A DNA stretch of 64,000 bases from JAGLTQ01 sp964605385 (GTDB taxonomy: Bacteria; Pseudomonadota; Gammaproteobacteria; UBA6429; Thiohalophilaceae): positions 1 through 64,000 of the forward strand of contig CAZSCK010000002.1 in the NCBI GenBank assembly GCA_964605385.1, given 5' to 3'. The translations under genes were made by a program, and so were the position numbers. Shown here one piece after another: positions 1 through 8,089 of the stretch; the stretch's first letter is position 1; each line of letters begins with the position of its first letter. The notes beneath the pieces are model-generated. The model was not told where the DNA came from. It was given only the letters and a program-made list of their open reading frames with translations, and ran no database searches.

Positions 1-2
1 TT

Positions 3-185
3 CATGAGCGTAAAAAAGTCGAAATGCAATTTGCGCATATGAAACGACATTTAAAGTTTGATCGATTACGAGGACTCAGTGGTGCAAATGATGAATTTTT
101 ATTAGTTGCAACCGCACAGAACCTAAGGAAAATGGCGCGACTTTGTGGGAGATCTCCACCAAAATGCAAGATAGCTTCGCCTTAA
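3..185 (+). pseudogene. IS1182-like transposase, C-terminal fragment (runs off left edge)
   Basis: An open frame enters from the left edge and stops with TAA at 183-185, giving about 60 residues. The segment contains VEMQFAHMKRHLKF, DRLRGLSGANDEFLL and VATAQNLRKMARL. This matches the C-terminal part of DDE transposases of the IS1182 group, where the final catalytic Glu lies in the VEMxFAHxK block. Only the tail is present, so I cannot say whether the complete gene outside the window is intact. The matching right terminus of the element is probably at 312-334. It is a different copy from the fuller element at 1363-3049, whose C-terminus reads VEYPYGTIKHWMG. Confidence 0.75.
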
Positions 186-229
186 ATATTTAAAGGCATG
201 ATAAAAGACTAAATTATTAACCTTCAACC

Positions 230-258
230 AATATTTAGCGTAAATAACGCTAAATATT
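230..258. repeat. 12-bp perfect inverted repeat, 5-nt loop
   Basis: The arms aatatttagcgt (230-241) and acgctaaatatt (247-258) are exact reverse complements around the loop aaata. It lies 45 bp after the transposase fragment and before the presumed IS end. There is no T-tract after it, so it is a poor intrinsic terminator in this orientation. It may be a stem-loop belonging to the insertion sequence. Confidence 0.6.
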
Positions 259-311
259 GAAAATTAAAAATGAATTATTGTATGAAAAGAGGATAGTTCT
301 GTTTTAAATAT

Positions 312-334
312 TGAGTTTTTCAACAGTATCGGCC
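312..334. repeat. Probable right terminus of the left-edge IS1182-like element
   Basis: This 23-bp stretch begins tgagttttt and ends ggcc. It matches the right inverted repeat of the complete element (3027-3049) at 18 of 23 positions, and both are followed by gtaa. It lies about 125 bp past the transposase fragment's stop, comparable with the 170 bp between stop and end in the complete copy. I infer that the left element ends here. Confidence 0.6.
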
Positions 335-425
335 GTAATGAGTCATATAACTGACAATTAATGCGCTACAATAAATATATTGATTTTAATATATAAATTC
401 ATCGTACAGCTTCACAGGAGTAGTT

Positions 426-1274
426 ATGCATATTTTAAAACATACAGTAATTAAATATATCGTTATTCTGCTATTACCACTGTGTTACCAATCATTACAT
501 GCAGACGAATTGGTTAGAAGTAAAAATACATATTTAAATATAAGCAGAACACAATTAAATCTTGCGTTTGAAAATTACAACAAAGGTGACATCACAGCTT
601 CTAAGAAAAACTTGAAACACGCAAGTGACTGGCTAAACAAAGCCGTTGAGCATAGTCGTTCTGACACAATAAAAGTTGAAGCACAGAAACTAGCAGCGAG
701 CATAGATAACTTCCGCTTAACTTTAAACAAGTCTTCAAAAAAGAATGATATGGCAAGGTTCTGGCATCAGGTGACATCACTTATAAAAAGAGAATCAGAA
801 CACCTTATGCATAGCTATGGTGAGTCATCAACTAATAATGAAATCATGCGATATCTTCTCGATGCAAAAATGCATTTTTATACTGCTGAACATGACCTTT
901 TTTTCAGTCATGGTTCTAATGACGTAAACCTTGAACTAAGGAAGTCTCTTGAATATCTTTCTCAAGCAGAAAAACGTGCAAAACCTAAAGTAAAACAATC
1001 TGTTAATCATTTGATTACAGAAATTAACGATCTAATATCTCTTTCAGTGCCGAACAAGAATGCCAGGAAACAAGATAGTCTTCTTCATTCACTAGAAAAT
1101 GCAATAAACAACTTGAGTGAGGCTGAATCAGTTGCAGCTCCTCCTACAAGGTTGCGACTTGAGTCACTTAAACAAACCGTTACTAAATTAAAACAAGATA
1201 CATTAAAAAACAGTTTAAAAGGAAAATATGACTCAATAATGGTGGACTTTAGACGAGCTATTAATAATTTATAA
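426..1274 (+). CDS. Secreted alpha-helical protein of unknown function
   Basis: A protein of 282 residues, unrecognised. Residues 1-27 form a clear signal peptide (a basic start, a hydrophobic stretch IVILLLPLCY, then LHADE as a likely cleavage zone). The mature chain is strongly helical, rich in Lys, Ser, Asn and Leu, and contains helix-loop repeats such as NYNKGDITASKKNLKHASDWLNKA and SLEYLSQAEKRAK. This looks like a periplasmic helical bundle reminiscent of YfdX-like proteins, but I would not assign that family without a profile search. The start is ATG, preceded by a good Shine-Dalgarno (caggag, about 5 bases upstream). It stands alone between two IS1182-like elements, so it may be cargo of the mobile region or a surviving resident gene. 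Confidence 0.75.
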   Translation: MHILKHTVIKYIVILLLPLCYQSLHADELVRSKNTYLNISRTQLNLAFENYNKGDITASKKNLKHASDWLNKAVEHSRSDTIKVEAQKLAASIDNFRLTLNKSSKKNDMARFWHQVTSLIKRESEHLMHSYGESSTNNEIMRYLLDAKMHFYTAEHDLFFSHGSNDVNLELRKSLEYLSQAEKRAKPKVKQSVNHLITEINDLISLSVPNKNARKQDSLLHSLENAINNLSEAESVAAPPTRLRLESLKQTVTKLKQDTLKNSLKGKYDSIMVDFRRAINNL

Positions 1275-1362
1275 AGATATATTATTGCTGGAATCATCAG
1301 CTTTTATTTTTAAGGCAGCCCAGTTCAATCAACTACTTTTATTATTATAAATGACTGTTTCT

Positions 1363-3049
1363 GGCCCAGACTGTGTGAAAACTCATTATAAGGTATAATA
1401 AACCTTTCTTCTGGGGGATCATCAACATGGTTGGATTCATAGAAGGCGAAGCCCGAACACAAGCAACACTCTTTCCAGAGCGACTCGATGATTATATTAG
1501 CGAAGATAATCCTATCCGAGTGATTGATATCTTTCTTGATAACCTTAATCTTACTAAACTGGGTTTTAAAACAATATCGGCTAATACAGGTCGACCGGCC
1601 TATCATCCAAACACCTTACTCAAACTCTATGTTTATGGTTATCTTAATCGTGTTCAATCATCCCGCCGTCTAGAGCGTGAAGCGGGACGTAATGTTGAAC
1701 TGATGTGGTTAGTGGCATGATTAGCCTCTGACTTTAAAACCATTGCCGACTTCCGTAAAAATAATACCAAAGCCATACGTTTAGTTTGCCGTGAGTTTGT
1801 GCAAGTCTGCCGTAAACTTGATTTGTTTACCGATGCTTTTGTGGCTATCGACGGGAGTAAGTTTAAAGCCGTTAACAACCGAGACAAAAATTATACCCAG
1901 GCTAAATTAAAACGCCGGTTGGATGACATCGATAAAAACATTAACCGTTACTTAGAACAAATTGCAAGTGCGGATCGACAAGATGATTTAGCGGCAAAGG
2001 ATAAAACTGAACGGCTTGAAACTAAAATTGCTAAACTCAAAAAAGAAATAAAGCACCTCAACCACATCGAAGGTCAATTACAAGCGACACCGGACAAGCA
2101 AATATCACTCACCGATCCCGATGCACGTTCCATGATTACACGAGGCACCGGTATCGTCGGCTATAACGTTCAAACAGCGGTTGACATTAAACACCATCTT
2201 ATTGTGGCGCATGAAGTGACCAACGTCGGACATGATCGAGGGCAACTAAGTAATATGGCCGCTCAAGCCAAAGACGCCATAGCAACAGATGAACTCACGA
2301 TTGTAGCCGATCGAGGTTATTATAACGGTGAAGAAATTAAAGCCTGTGAAGATGCAGGGTATAAAACTTATCTACCCAAATGCCAAACATCGGGCAATCA
2401 GGCAAAGGAACTTTTTGGAAAACGTGACTTTATTTATCACTCTGATATTGATGAATACACTTGTCCCGCAGGCGAACACCTGATTTATCGTTTTAGCGCA
2501 AAGGAAAAAGGTAAAACAATACGTCGTTACTGGTCATCGGCCTGCATTAACTGTGCAACGAAACCTAAGTGTACGAAAGGAAAGTATCGACGTGTAAGTC
2601 GATGGGAATATGAAGCTGTGCTTGATAAAGTAAATACACGAATCGAACAAGAACCCGAGCGCATGAAAGCGAGGCGAGAAACCGTTGAATATCCATACGG
2701 CACGATTAAACACTGGATGGGCTATACCCATTTCCAGATGAGAACCCTGGAACGTGTCAGTGCAGAAATGAGTTTGCATGTCCTTGCTTATAATATGAAG
2801 CGCGTCATGAACATCATGGGTGTCGGAACATTAATCGAGGCTATGCAGGCATAACGCCTGTATTAATCGTAAAAAATAGGCTGTAATTAGCATGATACAG
2901 AACTGATAGAAAACATTACTTTTAAAAACACACTATCATTAAAAAATAAAAACTTTTAGATTTACTGATTTTGCTAATACTTAGGTGTCGCTAGACAAGC
3001 TATGCTAGCTATTTGAGAAAGCGTTTTGAGTTTTCACACAGTCTGGGCC
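1363..3049 (+). mobile_element. IS1182-like insertion sequence, complete with 23-bp terminal inverted repeats
   Basis: The left terminus (1363-1385, starting ggcccagactgtgtg) and the right terminus (3027-3049, ending cagtctgggcc) are perfect 23-bp reverse complements enclosing one transposase frame. The outermost four bases at each end are the palindrome GGCC. If GGCC is a 4-bp target duplication rather than part of the element, the element is 1367-3045 with 19-bp ends. The sequence cannot decide between these. The transposase carries a nonsense codon, so the element is probably not autonomous. Confidence 0.88.
1427..2854 (+). pseudogene. IS1182-family transposase interrupted by an in-frame TGA
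   Basis: The frame is 476 codons with one internal stop, TGA at 1718-1720, after residue 97. The frame continues without any shift after it. The N-terminal part has the DUF772-like block (RPAYHPNTLLKLYVYGYLN, then the VELMW region). Past the stop comes LASDFKTIADFRKNN, the usual continuation in this family. DDE residues sit in VAIDGSKF, VADRGYYNGEE and ETVEYPYGTIKHWMG. Relatives normally have a sense codon, often Arg or Lys, at the stop position, so a CGA-to-TGA change is the simplest explanation. A good Shine-Dalgarno (tctggggg) precedes ATG 1427. Two open pieces remain, 1427-1720 and 1799-2854. Confidence 0.85.
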
Positions 3050-3442
3050 GTAAGCTGAAATGTTGAAACAATTTGTGGTAAATTTAATGAAAAAGTCAGC
3101 TGTCGACCCACAGCAGACAATAATATAAAATATTAAATAATTTATTTAACGCAATTATTATACTCCCTTTAACTTTTATAATGATCGTATTTCCTGCCGT
3201 TGTTGCAGCTCTAATAGTTTGGGGACTGTAATCACTTGACGCAGGAGAAGAAATAATATTATTTTCTGCGATACTATCATTATTTATAAGCGTGCCATTA
3301 ACTTCTTTTCTTGAAAATACATTTTTAGGAAAGTTTTGGGTGAAGTTAGTAGATAGACTTGAATGAACGGCTGCTTCTGGCTGTGACTTCAACTGGTCAA
3401 CGCAACACTGTATCTTTATAACAAAAAGATGGAGTGTAATCT
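3050..3442. other. Inter-element DNA without a supported gene; possible IS30 end at 3386-3415
   Basis: About 390 bp separate the IS1182-like element from the IS30-like fragment. A short plus-strand stretch ending at about 3229 would encode a hydrophobic tail (IVFPAVVAALIVWGL) after a stop and without a start, possibly the C-terminus of a lost membrane protein. A 98-codon minus-strand frame (3096-3392) has no recognisable content. The bases caactggtcaacgcaacact around 3390-3409 resemble IS30-family terminal repeats and may mark the left end of that element. Confidence 0.4.
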
Positions 3443-3921
3443 ATGGCTTATCGAACTCGAATTTACTATAGCTCACAGCAAAAAGCAGAGATGTGGGATC
3501 GTTGGCAACGTGGTGAATCATTAAACTCAATAGGCCGTGCTTTTGATCGTCCATCCTCATCAATCTTTAATCAGTTAGCACCGACAGGCGGCATTCGACC
3601 TTCTCCTCGAAAGCGATCATGCTTAGCTTTGAGTCTTTCTGAACGTGAAGAAATTTCTCGAGGTCTNNNNNNNNNNNNNNNNNNNNNNNNNNNNNNNNNN
3701 NNNNNNNNNNNNNNNNNNNNNNNNNNNNNNNNNNNNNNNNNNNNNNNNNNNNNNNNNNNNNNNNNNAGCGATCATGCTTAGCTTTGAGTCTTTCTGAACG
3801 TGAAGAAATTTCTCGAGGTCTCTTTATTCAAGCGCGCGGAGTACTGAAAAAAGAGCTTCAACTGTATCTTCGTCGGTTTATGGTAAATCTGATTACATTT
3901 GAGCATAGCAATGGGGAATAA
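3443..3921 (+). pseudogene. IS30-like transposase, broken by the assembly gap and missing its catalytic core
   Basis: Before the gap lies a start region with a helix-turn-helix (KAEMWDRWQRGESLNSIGRAF) and then SLSEREEISRGL, the signature of the IS30 N-terminus. After the gap the same 55 bases recur and the frame continues into LFIQARGVLKKELQLYLRR, which resembles a block further downstream in IS30 transposases. It then reads a few unrelated residues to TAA at 3919-3921. If the two 55-bp copies are one sequence, the N-terminus is fused directly to a late block and the DDE core is deleted. If the gap hides real sequence, a fuller transposase may exist. Either way the C-terminus is truncated. 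Confidence 0.7.
3667..3766. other. Assembly gap (100 N) flanked by identical 55-bp sequences
   Basis: Exactly 100 undetermined bases. The 55 bases before the gap (3612-3666) are identical to the 55 bases after it (3767-3821). This is the pattern left when two contigs ending in a shared k-mer-length overlap are scaffolded with a default-size gap. Confidence 0.97.
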
Positions 3922-4128
3922 TTATAGTTTTCTGTTCTTATATATTTGAGCCAATCATTAAGCTCATATGACCTCCTGAGAGGAATGCTTATGTGACCAA
4001 TTTGTGACCATCTTAAGAGGAAACAAGAGGTTCTCAAAGGAAGTAATAATTTTTGTTTTGAATAAAGTCCATATAAATCATACTCTTGATGCCTCATAGT
4101 ACCTCTGGTATCATGGAAAAAGTCGGGT
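3922..4128. other. Non-coding stretch after the IS30 remnant, nothing recognised
   Basis: No frame here has recognisable protein content on either strand. The 79-codon minus-strand frame that covers it lacks a convincing start or composition. Together with the entries up to 4407, about 490 bp are gene-free. Confidence 0.4.
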
Positions 4129-4149
4129 AGGAGGGTTCGAATCCCTCCT
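4129..4149 (+). other. tRNA T-arm-like hairpin (possible tRNA 3' fragment or attachment-site scar)
   Basis: The arms aggaggg and ccctcct (7 bp) enclose the loop ttcgaat, exactly the T-loop pattern TTCGAAT closed by a GAGGG/CCCTC stem. No matching acceptor or anticodon arms can be drawn upstream, so it is not a complete tRNA. A tRNA 3'-end copy beside insertion-sequence debris would fit an old integration site. A chance hairpin is the alternative. Confidence 0.35.
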
Positions 4150-4201
4150 TATTGTTTCTTTAGCTTTCGCACTTGAATAGTGTAAGTGTGGTTAGTGATT
4201 T

Positions 4202-4215
4202 GTCCCCTTGGGGAC
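4202..4215. repeat. 14-bp perfect palindrome
   Basis: The sequence gtccccttggggac is self-complementary and, as RNA, can form a GTCCC/GGGAC stem with a CTTG loop. It lies between the T-arm-like hairpin and the terminator at 4228, in a GC-rich island of an otherwise AT-rich stretch. Function unknown. Confidence 0.5.
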
Positions 4216-4227
4216 GCCATATAATAG

Positions 4228-4253
4228 AAAAAGATTCGAAAGGGTCTTTTTTT
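4228..4253 (+). terminator. Probable intrinsic terminator
   Basis: The arms aaaaaga and tcttttt enclose ttcgaaaggg, and the descending arm runs into seven T residues. It would end any transcript from the tRNA-like region before csrA. Confidence 0.55.
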
Positions 4254-4290
4254 ATGCCTGTCTATTACACATTTTAGTTCTATCGATAAT

Positions 4291-4328
4291 TATTGAATAT
4301 AGTTATCAATTTTCAATAGTGATATAAT
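4291..4328 (+). promoter_or_regulatory. Putative csrA promoter with an inverted repeat
   Basis: A perfect TATAAT (4323-4328) lies 79 bp before the csrA start. No good -35 hexamer sits at the right distance. Instead the inverted repeat tattgaa (4291-4297) / ttcaata (4312-4318) covers that position, which would suit a regulated promoter needing an activator. Based on motif matching only. Confidence 0.4.
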
Positions 4329-4407
4329 TAATTCATGCTCAAATAGGTTAGAGTATGTAAGCAGCAGTAAATGGATAGACAATGTTAATAATTTCAGAGG
4401 ATGGAAA

Positions 4408-4575
4408 ATGCTCGTACTCGAAAGAAAATCTGGTGAATCAATAATCATCACCAATGGTGACGATACTATTGAAATTAAAGTAGATAAGTATAATAAAGGT
4501 TCGGTTAAATTAGTTTTTGATGCGCCTAAAAAGTACATAATTCTTAGAAAAGAACTCACTGCAAAAAAATCATAA
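4408..4575 (+). CDS. csrA: CsrA/RsmA-family RNA-binding regulator, short paralogue
   Basis: A protein of 55 residues beginning MLVLERKSGESIII and ending in the region APKKYIILRKEL. CsrA proteins are dimeric RNA binders that block translation by covering GGA motifs near Shine-Dalgarno sites. The N-terminal strand residues (Leu4, Arg6, basic residue 7) and the Arg of the C-terminal V/I-x-R-x-E block, the known RNA-contact positions, are present. The chain is a few residues shorter than the roughly 60-residue E. coli protein and diverges in the middle. The start is ATG 4408, with agagg 7 bases upstream. It is monocistronic and beside mobile-element debris, so it is probably an accessory copy rather than the main genomic csrA. 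Confidence 0.88.
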   Translation: MLVLERKSGESIIITNGDDTIEIKVDKYNKGSVKLVFDAPKKYIILRKELTAKKS

Positions 4576-4650
4576 TATTTTTTAAATATTGTTTTAACTC
4601 AAAGCTAGTTCCTTATCCCATATATTGCATTATCTTATAAATCATCCCAT

Positions 4651-5451
4651 ATGCTAATAAAAAATAAATATATGTCTATAGTCTATCGAATTAATCACTT
4701 TGCCATCATGTCTGTGTTGTTACTGTTTCCTGTAATGACGATGGCAATTGTTAACATGGATGGCCTGCATTTTGATAATAAAAAAGATACTTTTACAGCG
4801 GATCTAGATTTAACCGTAAGTGGTTCTTCAGGCAATAGCGATCGACTAAAAACAGCATTAAATGCACAGTTTAACTGGCTTGCTGAAAAATCAATAAATT
4901 TAGCGATACTCGGTTATGAATACGGTGTAAGTAATAATGTAAGCAGTGTAAATAAAGCTTTTATTCACTATCGTTATATTTATCAGTTGAATAACACAAT
5001 GGATTTAGAGTTGTTTGCTCAACTTGAAAAGAATGAATTTACTCGTTTATCGTACCGTGGTTTGCTAGGTTCGGGACTTCGTTTCTCACTTGCAAACACA
5101 GAACAACACCATGCTTTTTTTGGAGCAGGTGCTTTTTATTCAAAAGAAAAAATTGAGTTTATCAGTGGCTTTAGTGATGATGGTGTAGAAGAATTTGCTC
5201 GTGCAAACTTTTATTTTTTATCAAAATATAAAGTAGCCCCTACAATCAGTTTTTCGAATGCTATGTATTATCAGCCACGCTTGAGCCGGTTTTCTGATTA
5301 CCGTGCTTTGCTAGAGACTAAGCTTGATTTTAAAATTAATAAAAATTTAAGCTTTAGATTAAGTTTAGATATTGAGCACGATAGCGAACCTTCGCAAACA
5401 ATTAAAAGCACAGATGTAAGTTATATGTCTGGACTAAAATTTAACTTTTAG
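4651..5451 (+). CDS. Outer-membrane beta-barrel protein, DUF481-like
   Basis: A protein of 266 residues with a signal peptide (FAIMSVLLLFPVMTMA) followed by alternating hydrophobic/polar strands and a C-terminal Phe (GLKFNF), the usual outer-membrane insertion signal. The pattern of an early FTADLDLTVSGSSGNSD block followed by barrel strands matches the DUF481 (YdiY-like) family of predicted outer-membrane proteins, whose function is not established. A second ATG at 4672 would shorten the pre-sequence and gives an equally good signal peptide. Neither start has a clear Shine-Dalgarno. It appears monocistronic, 75 bp after csrA. Confidence 0.7.
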   Translation: MLIKNKYMSIVYRINHFAIMSVLLLFPVMTMAIVNMDGLHFDNKKDTFTADLDLTVSGSSGNSDRLKTALNAQFNWLAEKSINLAILGYEYGVSNNVSSVNKAFIHYRYIYQLNNTMDLELFAQLEKNEFTRLSYRGLLGSGLRFSLANTEQHHAFFGAGAFYSKEKIEFISGFSDDGVEEFARANFYFLSKYKVAPTISFSNAMYYQPRLSRFSDYRALLETKLDFKINKNLSFRLSLDIEHDSEPSQTIKSTDVSYMSGLKFNF

Positions 5452-5609
5452 CTCTTAACCCCTTACTTATACTACGGCATAAGACATATTTAACATATGC
5501 ACTTTTGTTAATAATCCCTATACTTTAGTCACGATATAAGTAATAAATTATTGTATTATTACTCCTTGGGTATTTGAAAATAAGCAGACAATAAATAATA
5601 GTTTAAATT

Positions 5610-5987
5610 ATGAATAAAGTAAAAATATTAATTGTTGATGACAACGAAAATTTTCTGGAATTGTTAAGCGAATTTCTTGTCGACAATGACTATGATGTTG
5701 TTTGTAGTCTTAATGGCGAGGATGCTAAAAATAAATTTGTTGAATTCAAACCAGATCTTGTTATAACCGATATCGTTATGCCTGATGTTGATGGTATTGA
5801 ATTACTGCTTGGTTTACGTAATATAAATCCTGATATTCGGGTTATTGTAATGTCTGGTGGAAACCGGGGACACGCAGATATTTATTTACAAATGGCAGAT
5901 AAGTTAGGTGCTAATGCTATTTTAAATAAACCTTTCCAGCTATCAGATCTATTAGTACAAGTTAAAAAAATTGAGACTAGTGCTTAA
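5610..5987 (+). CDS. Stand-alone receiver-domain response regulator
   Basis: A protein of 125 residues, a single CheY-like receiver without an output domain. The acidic pair Asp10-Asp11, the phospho-acceptor Asp54 (VITDIVMP), the Ser in VMSGG and the Lys in NKPF are all present, so it should be phosphorylatable. It is followed after 39 bp by a hybrid histidine kinase on the same strand. The two probably form one signalling unit in which this protein is a phosphate target or sink. It is unlike the chemotaxis CheY at 54649. Confidence 0.88.
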   Translation: MNKVKILIVDDNENFLELLSEFLVDNDYDVVCSLNGEDAKNKFVEFKPDLVITDIVMPDVDGIELLLGLRNINPDIRVIVMSGGNRGHADIYLQMADKLGANAILNKPFQLSDLLVQVKKIETSA

Positions 5988-6026
5988 TGCCTTCCGTTGT
6001 AGTTGGTTGTTTAGCGAGAATCATAA

Positions 6027-8012
6027 TTGACAAATATAAACTCAACAACTTCATCTGATAGTCATCCTTTGCATCATACCAACCTTCCTCAGACAGAATT
6101 TAATGCTATTTTAAATTCTATACCTGATGTTCTTATTCGACTTACGCTTGGTGGAAAAGTACTTTGGTGGAATAAAAACCTCGATGATGTTCTTTCTTTA
6201 TCTAAACAAGAATTACTTTCTTCCCGGCTTACTGATTTATTCAAAGCTTGTGCTGGAGTATCTATTTCCAATATTATTAAGGACACAGTAGAATATGGCA
6301 GCACTGAAGTTGATGCTTTTCTCACTACGGCAGAAGGCAACAAACGCTATCATTTAAAATGTACATTAATTGATGGTTCTTTAACTAAAAAGAATACAGA
6401 ACAGGAAGTTCTTATTGTTGCTCGAGATATTAACGATCGCGCTCAAATGTCTGACGCTCTCAAACAAAGCAAAATTCAATTACAGAAGCTTATTGATGCG
6501 CTGCCTTTCCTTGTTTTTTTAACAACAACTAATAATGAATATCTTTTAGCGAATAAAAAATTCTGTGACTTTGTTGGTTTATCGACAAAGGATATTATTG
6601 GGTTTAAAAGTAAAAACATATTCAATGTTAATATAAGCGATTGTTTTACGCGTGATAATAATCAGATATTATTGGAAAAGTGTTCTGTACATTATGAAAA
6701 CACACTGGAAATTAATAGAAATAATATTAATTTGTCTGTTAATAAATTTCCTTTGTTTGATGATAAAAATACTATATATGCAATCTGTGGCGTAGTTGAA
6801 GATGTTACTGCACAACATCAATTGCAAAAACAACTGCAGCAAACACAAAAGATGGAAGCAATAGGACAGTTAACCGGGGGTATCGCGCATGATTTTAACA
6901 ATATGCTTGCGTCTATACTAGGTTATACAGGCCTAACCAAAAGACATGCAGTTCAATACAATGATGAAACAATTACGGGTTACCTTGGTCAGATTACACG
7001 AGCAGGAGAGCGTGCTCGTGATCTTGTACAACAATTATTAGCTTTTAGCAGGGGAGATGTTGGTGGCTTGCAGGTTTTAAAGCCTGAGCCATTAGCAAAA
7101 GAAGCTATTGCAATGCTAGTTTCACTTATCCCAAGCAGTATTAACCTTAATCTTAAAATTCGAAATAATAACTTAAAACATTACATTGAAGTTGATCCTG
7201 TTCAATTTAATCAAAGTTTAATGAACCTTGTTATTAACTCAAAAGATGCAATAGCAGATCAAACAGGGAAAATTGATGTTGCCTTGGAGTTTTTACCTGC
7301 AGTGAAAGGTGTTTGTGATTCATGTCACACCTCTTTTTCAGGAAAGTTTGTTAAATTGACGGTTAGTGATAGTGGAACAGGTATTAGTAAAGATATATTA
7401 GATCGTATTTTTGATCCTTTTTTTACAACCAAAGAAGTAGGTAAGGGCTCAGGAATGGGATTGTCGATGCTCCATGGAATTGTACATGGAAGTGGTGGGC
7501 ATATTGTCATTAAGTCAAAAAATGCACGAACTAAAAAAGGAACAGTAATTCAGGTTTATTTTCCTGAAGTGAAGTCAAACAATATTGAAGAACAAGCAGG
7601 TACATATAAAGTTGAAAAATCTGAAAATAAAAATATAGGGAAAATGATACTTGTTATTGATGATGAATCATTGATCACAAATTATCTTACTGATTTATTA
7701 AGTCATGAAGGATATAAGGTGATTTCTTTTAATGATTCAGTTAAAGGTCTAAATTATTTTAAAGAGAATAAAAAAGAAATTGATATTATTATTACCGATC
7801 AAACAATGCCAGAATTAACCGGTCTTGAGTTAGCAAAAAGCATTCTTAAAATCGGATATGAAATCCCGATTATCCTGTGCTCAGGCTATAGTGATTTCGC
7901 TAACGATCCAGTAAATACTAATAATGGGATTGATGTTTTTTTAGATAAACCGTTCGATGATGACTTGCTACTTCAGCATATTTACAGGCTATTAAGCCGA
8001 TACAAAAAATAA
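6027..8012 (+). CDS. PAS-PAS hybrid sensor histidine kinase with C-terminal receiver
   Basis: A protein of 661 residues with no transmembrane segment, so cytoplasmic sensing is expected. Order: PAS at about 25-140, PAS at about 150-265, a HisKA dimerisation helix with the phospho-acceptor His in GGIAHDFNN (about 288), a HATPase domain with N and G boxes (NLVINSKDAI, VSDSGTGI, GKGSGMGLSM) to about 525, and a receiver from about 538 with Asp in IITDQTMP. The CDSCH pair near residue 433 lies inside the ATPase region and is unusual. The start is TTG. It follows the stand-alone receiver and precedes the TolC/RND pair, which it may control. Confidence 0.9.
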   Translation: MTNINSTTSSDSHPLHHTNLPQTEFNAILNSIPDVLIRLTLGGKVLWWNKNLDDVLSLSKQELLSSRLTDLFKACAGVSISNIIKDTVEYGSTEVDAFLTTAEGNKRYHLKCTLIDGSLTKKNTEQEVLIVARDINDRAQMSDALKQSKIQLQKLIDALPFLVFLTTTNNEYLLANKKFCDFVGLSTKDIIGFKSKNIFNVNISDCFTRDNNQILLEKCSVHYENTLEINRNNINLSVNKFPLFDDKNTIYAICGVVEDVTAQHQLQKQLQQTQKMEAIGQLTGGIAHDFNNMLASILGYTGLTKRHAVQYNDETITGYLGQITRAGERARDLVQQLLAFSRGDVGGLQVLKPEPLAKEAIAMLVSLIPSSINLNLKIRNNNLKHYIEVDPVQFNQSLMNLVINSKDAIADQTGKIDVALEFLPAVKGVCDSCHTSFSGKFVKLTVSDSGTGISKDILDRIFDPFFTTKEVGKGSGMGLSMLHGIVHGSGGHIVIKSKNARTKKGTVIQVYFPEVKSNNIEEQAGTYKVEKSENKNIGKMILVIDDESLITNYLTDLLSHEGYKVISFNDSVKGLNYFKENKKEIDIIITDQTMPELTGLELAKSILKIGYEIPIILCSGYSDFANDPVNTNNGIDVFLDKPFDDDLLLQHIYRLLSRYKK

Positions 8013-8089
8013 TAGTTACCCTTAACTATACACCTAATATTTCAGATTTAATTTAAAAATCTGTGCGATATATTAAAGGATACGCAAGA

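Noticed and set aside
1718..1720. TGA as selenocysteine or programmed readthrough
   Set aside because: No selenocysteine element is visible and transposases of this family do not use it; a nonsense change is simpler.
3096..3392. 98-codon minus-strand frame
   Set aside because: No recognisable domain, no start signal, and the opposite strand holds a more protein-like but truncated membrane tail; treated as inter-element DNA.
4100..4225. A complete tRNA or tmRNA gene
   Set aside because: Only a T-arm-like hairpin can be formed; acceptor, D and anticodon arms are missing.
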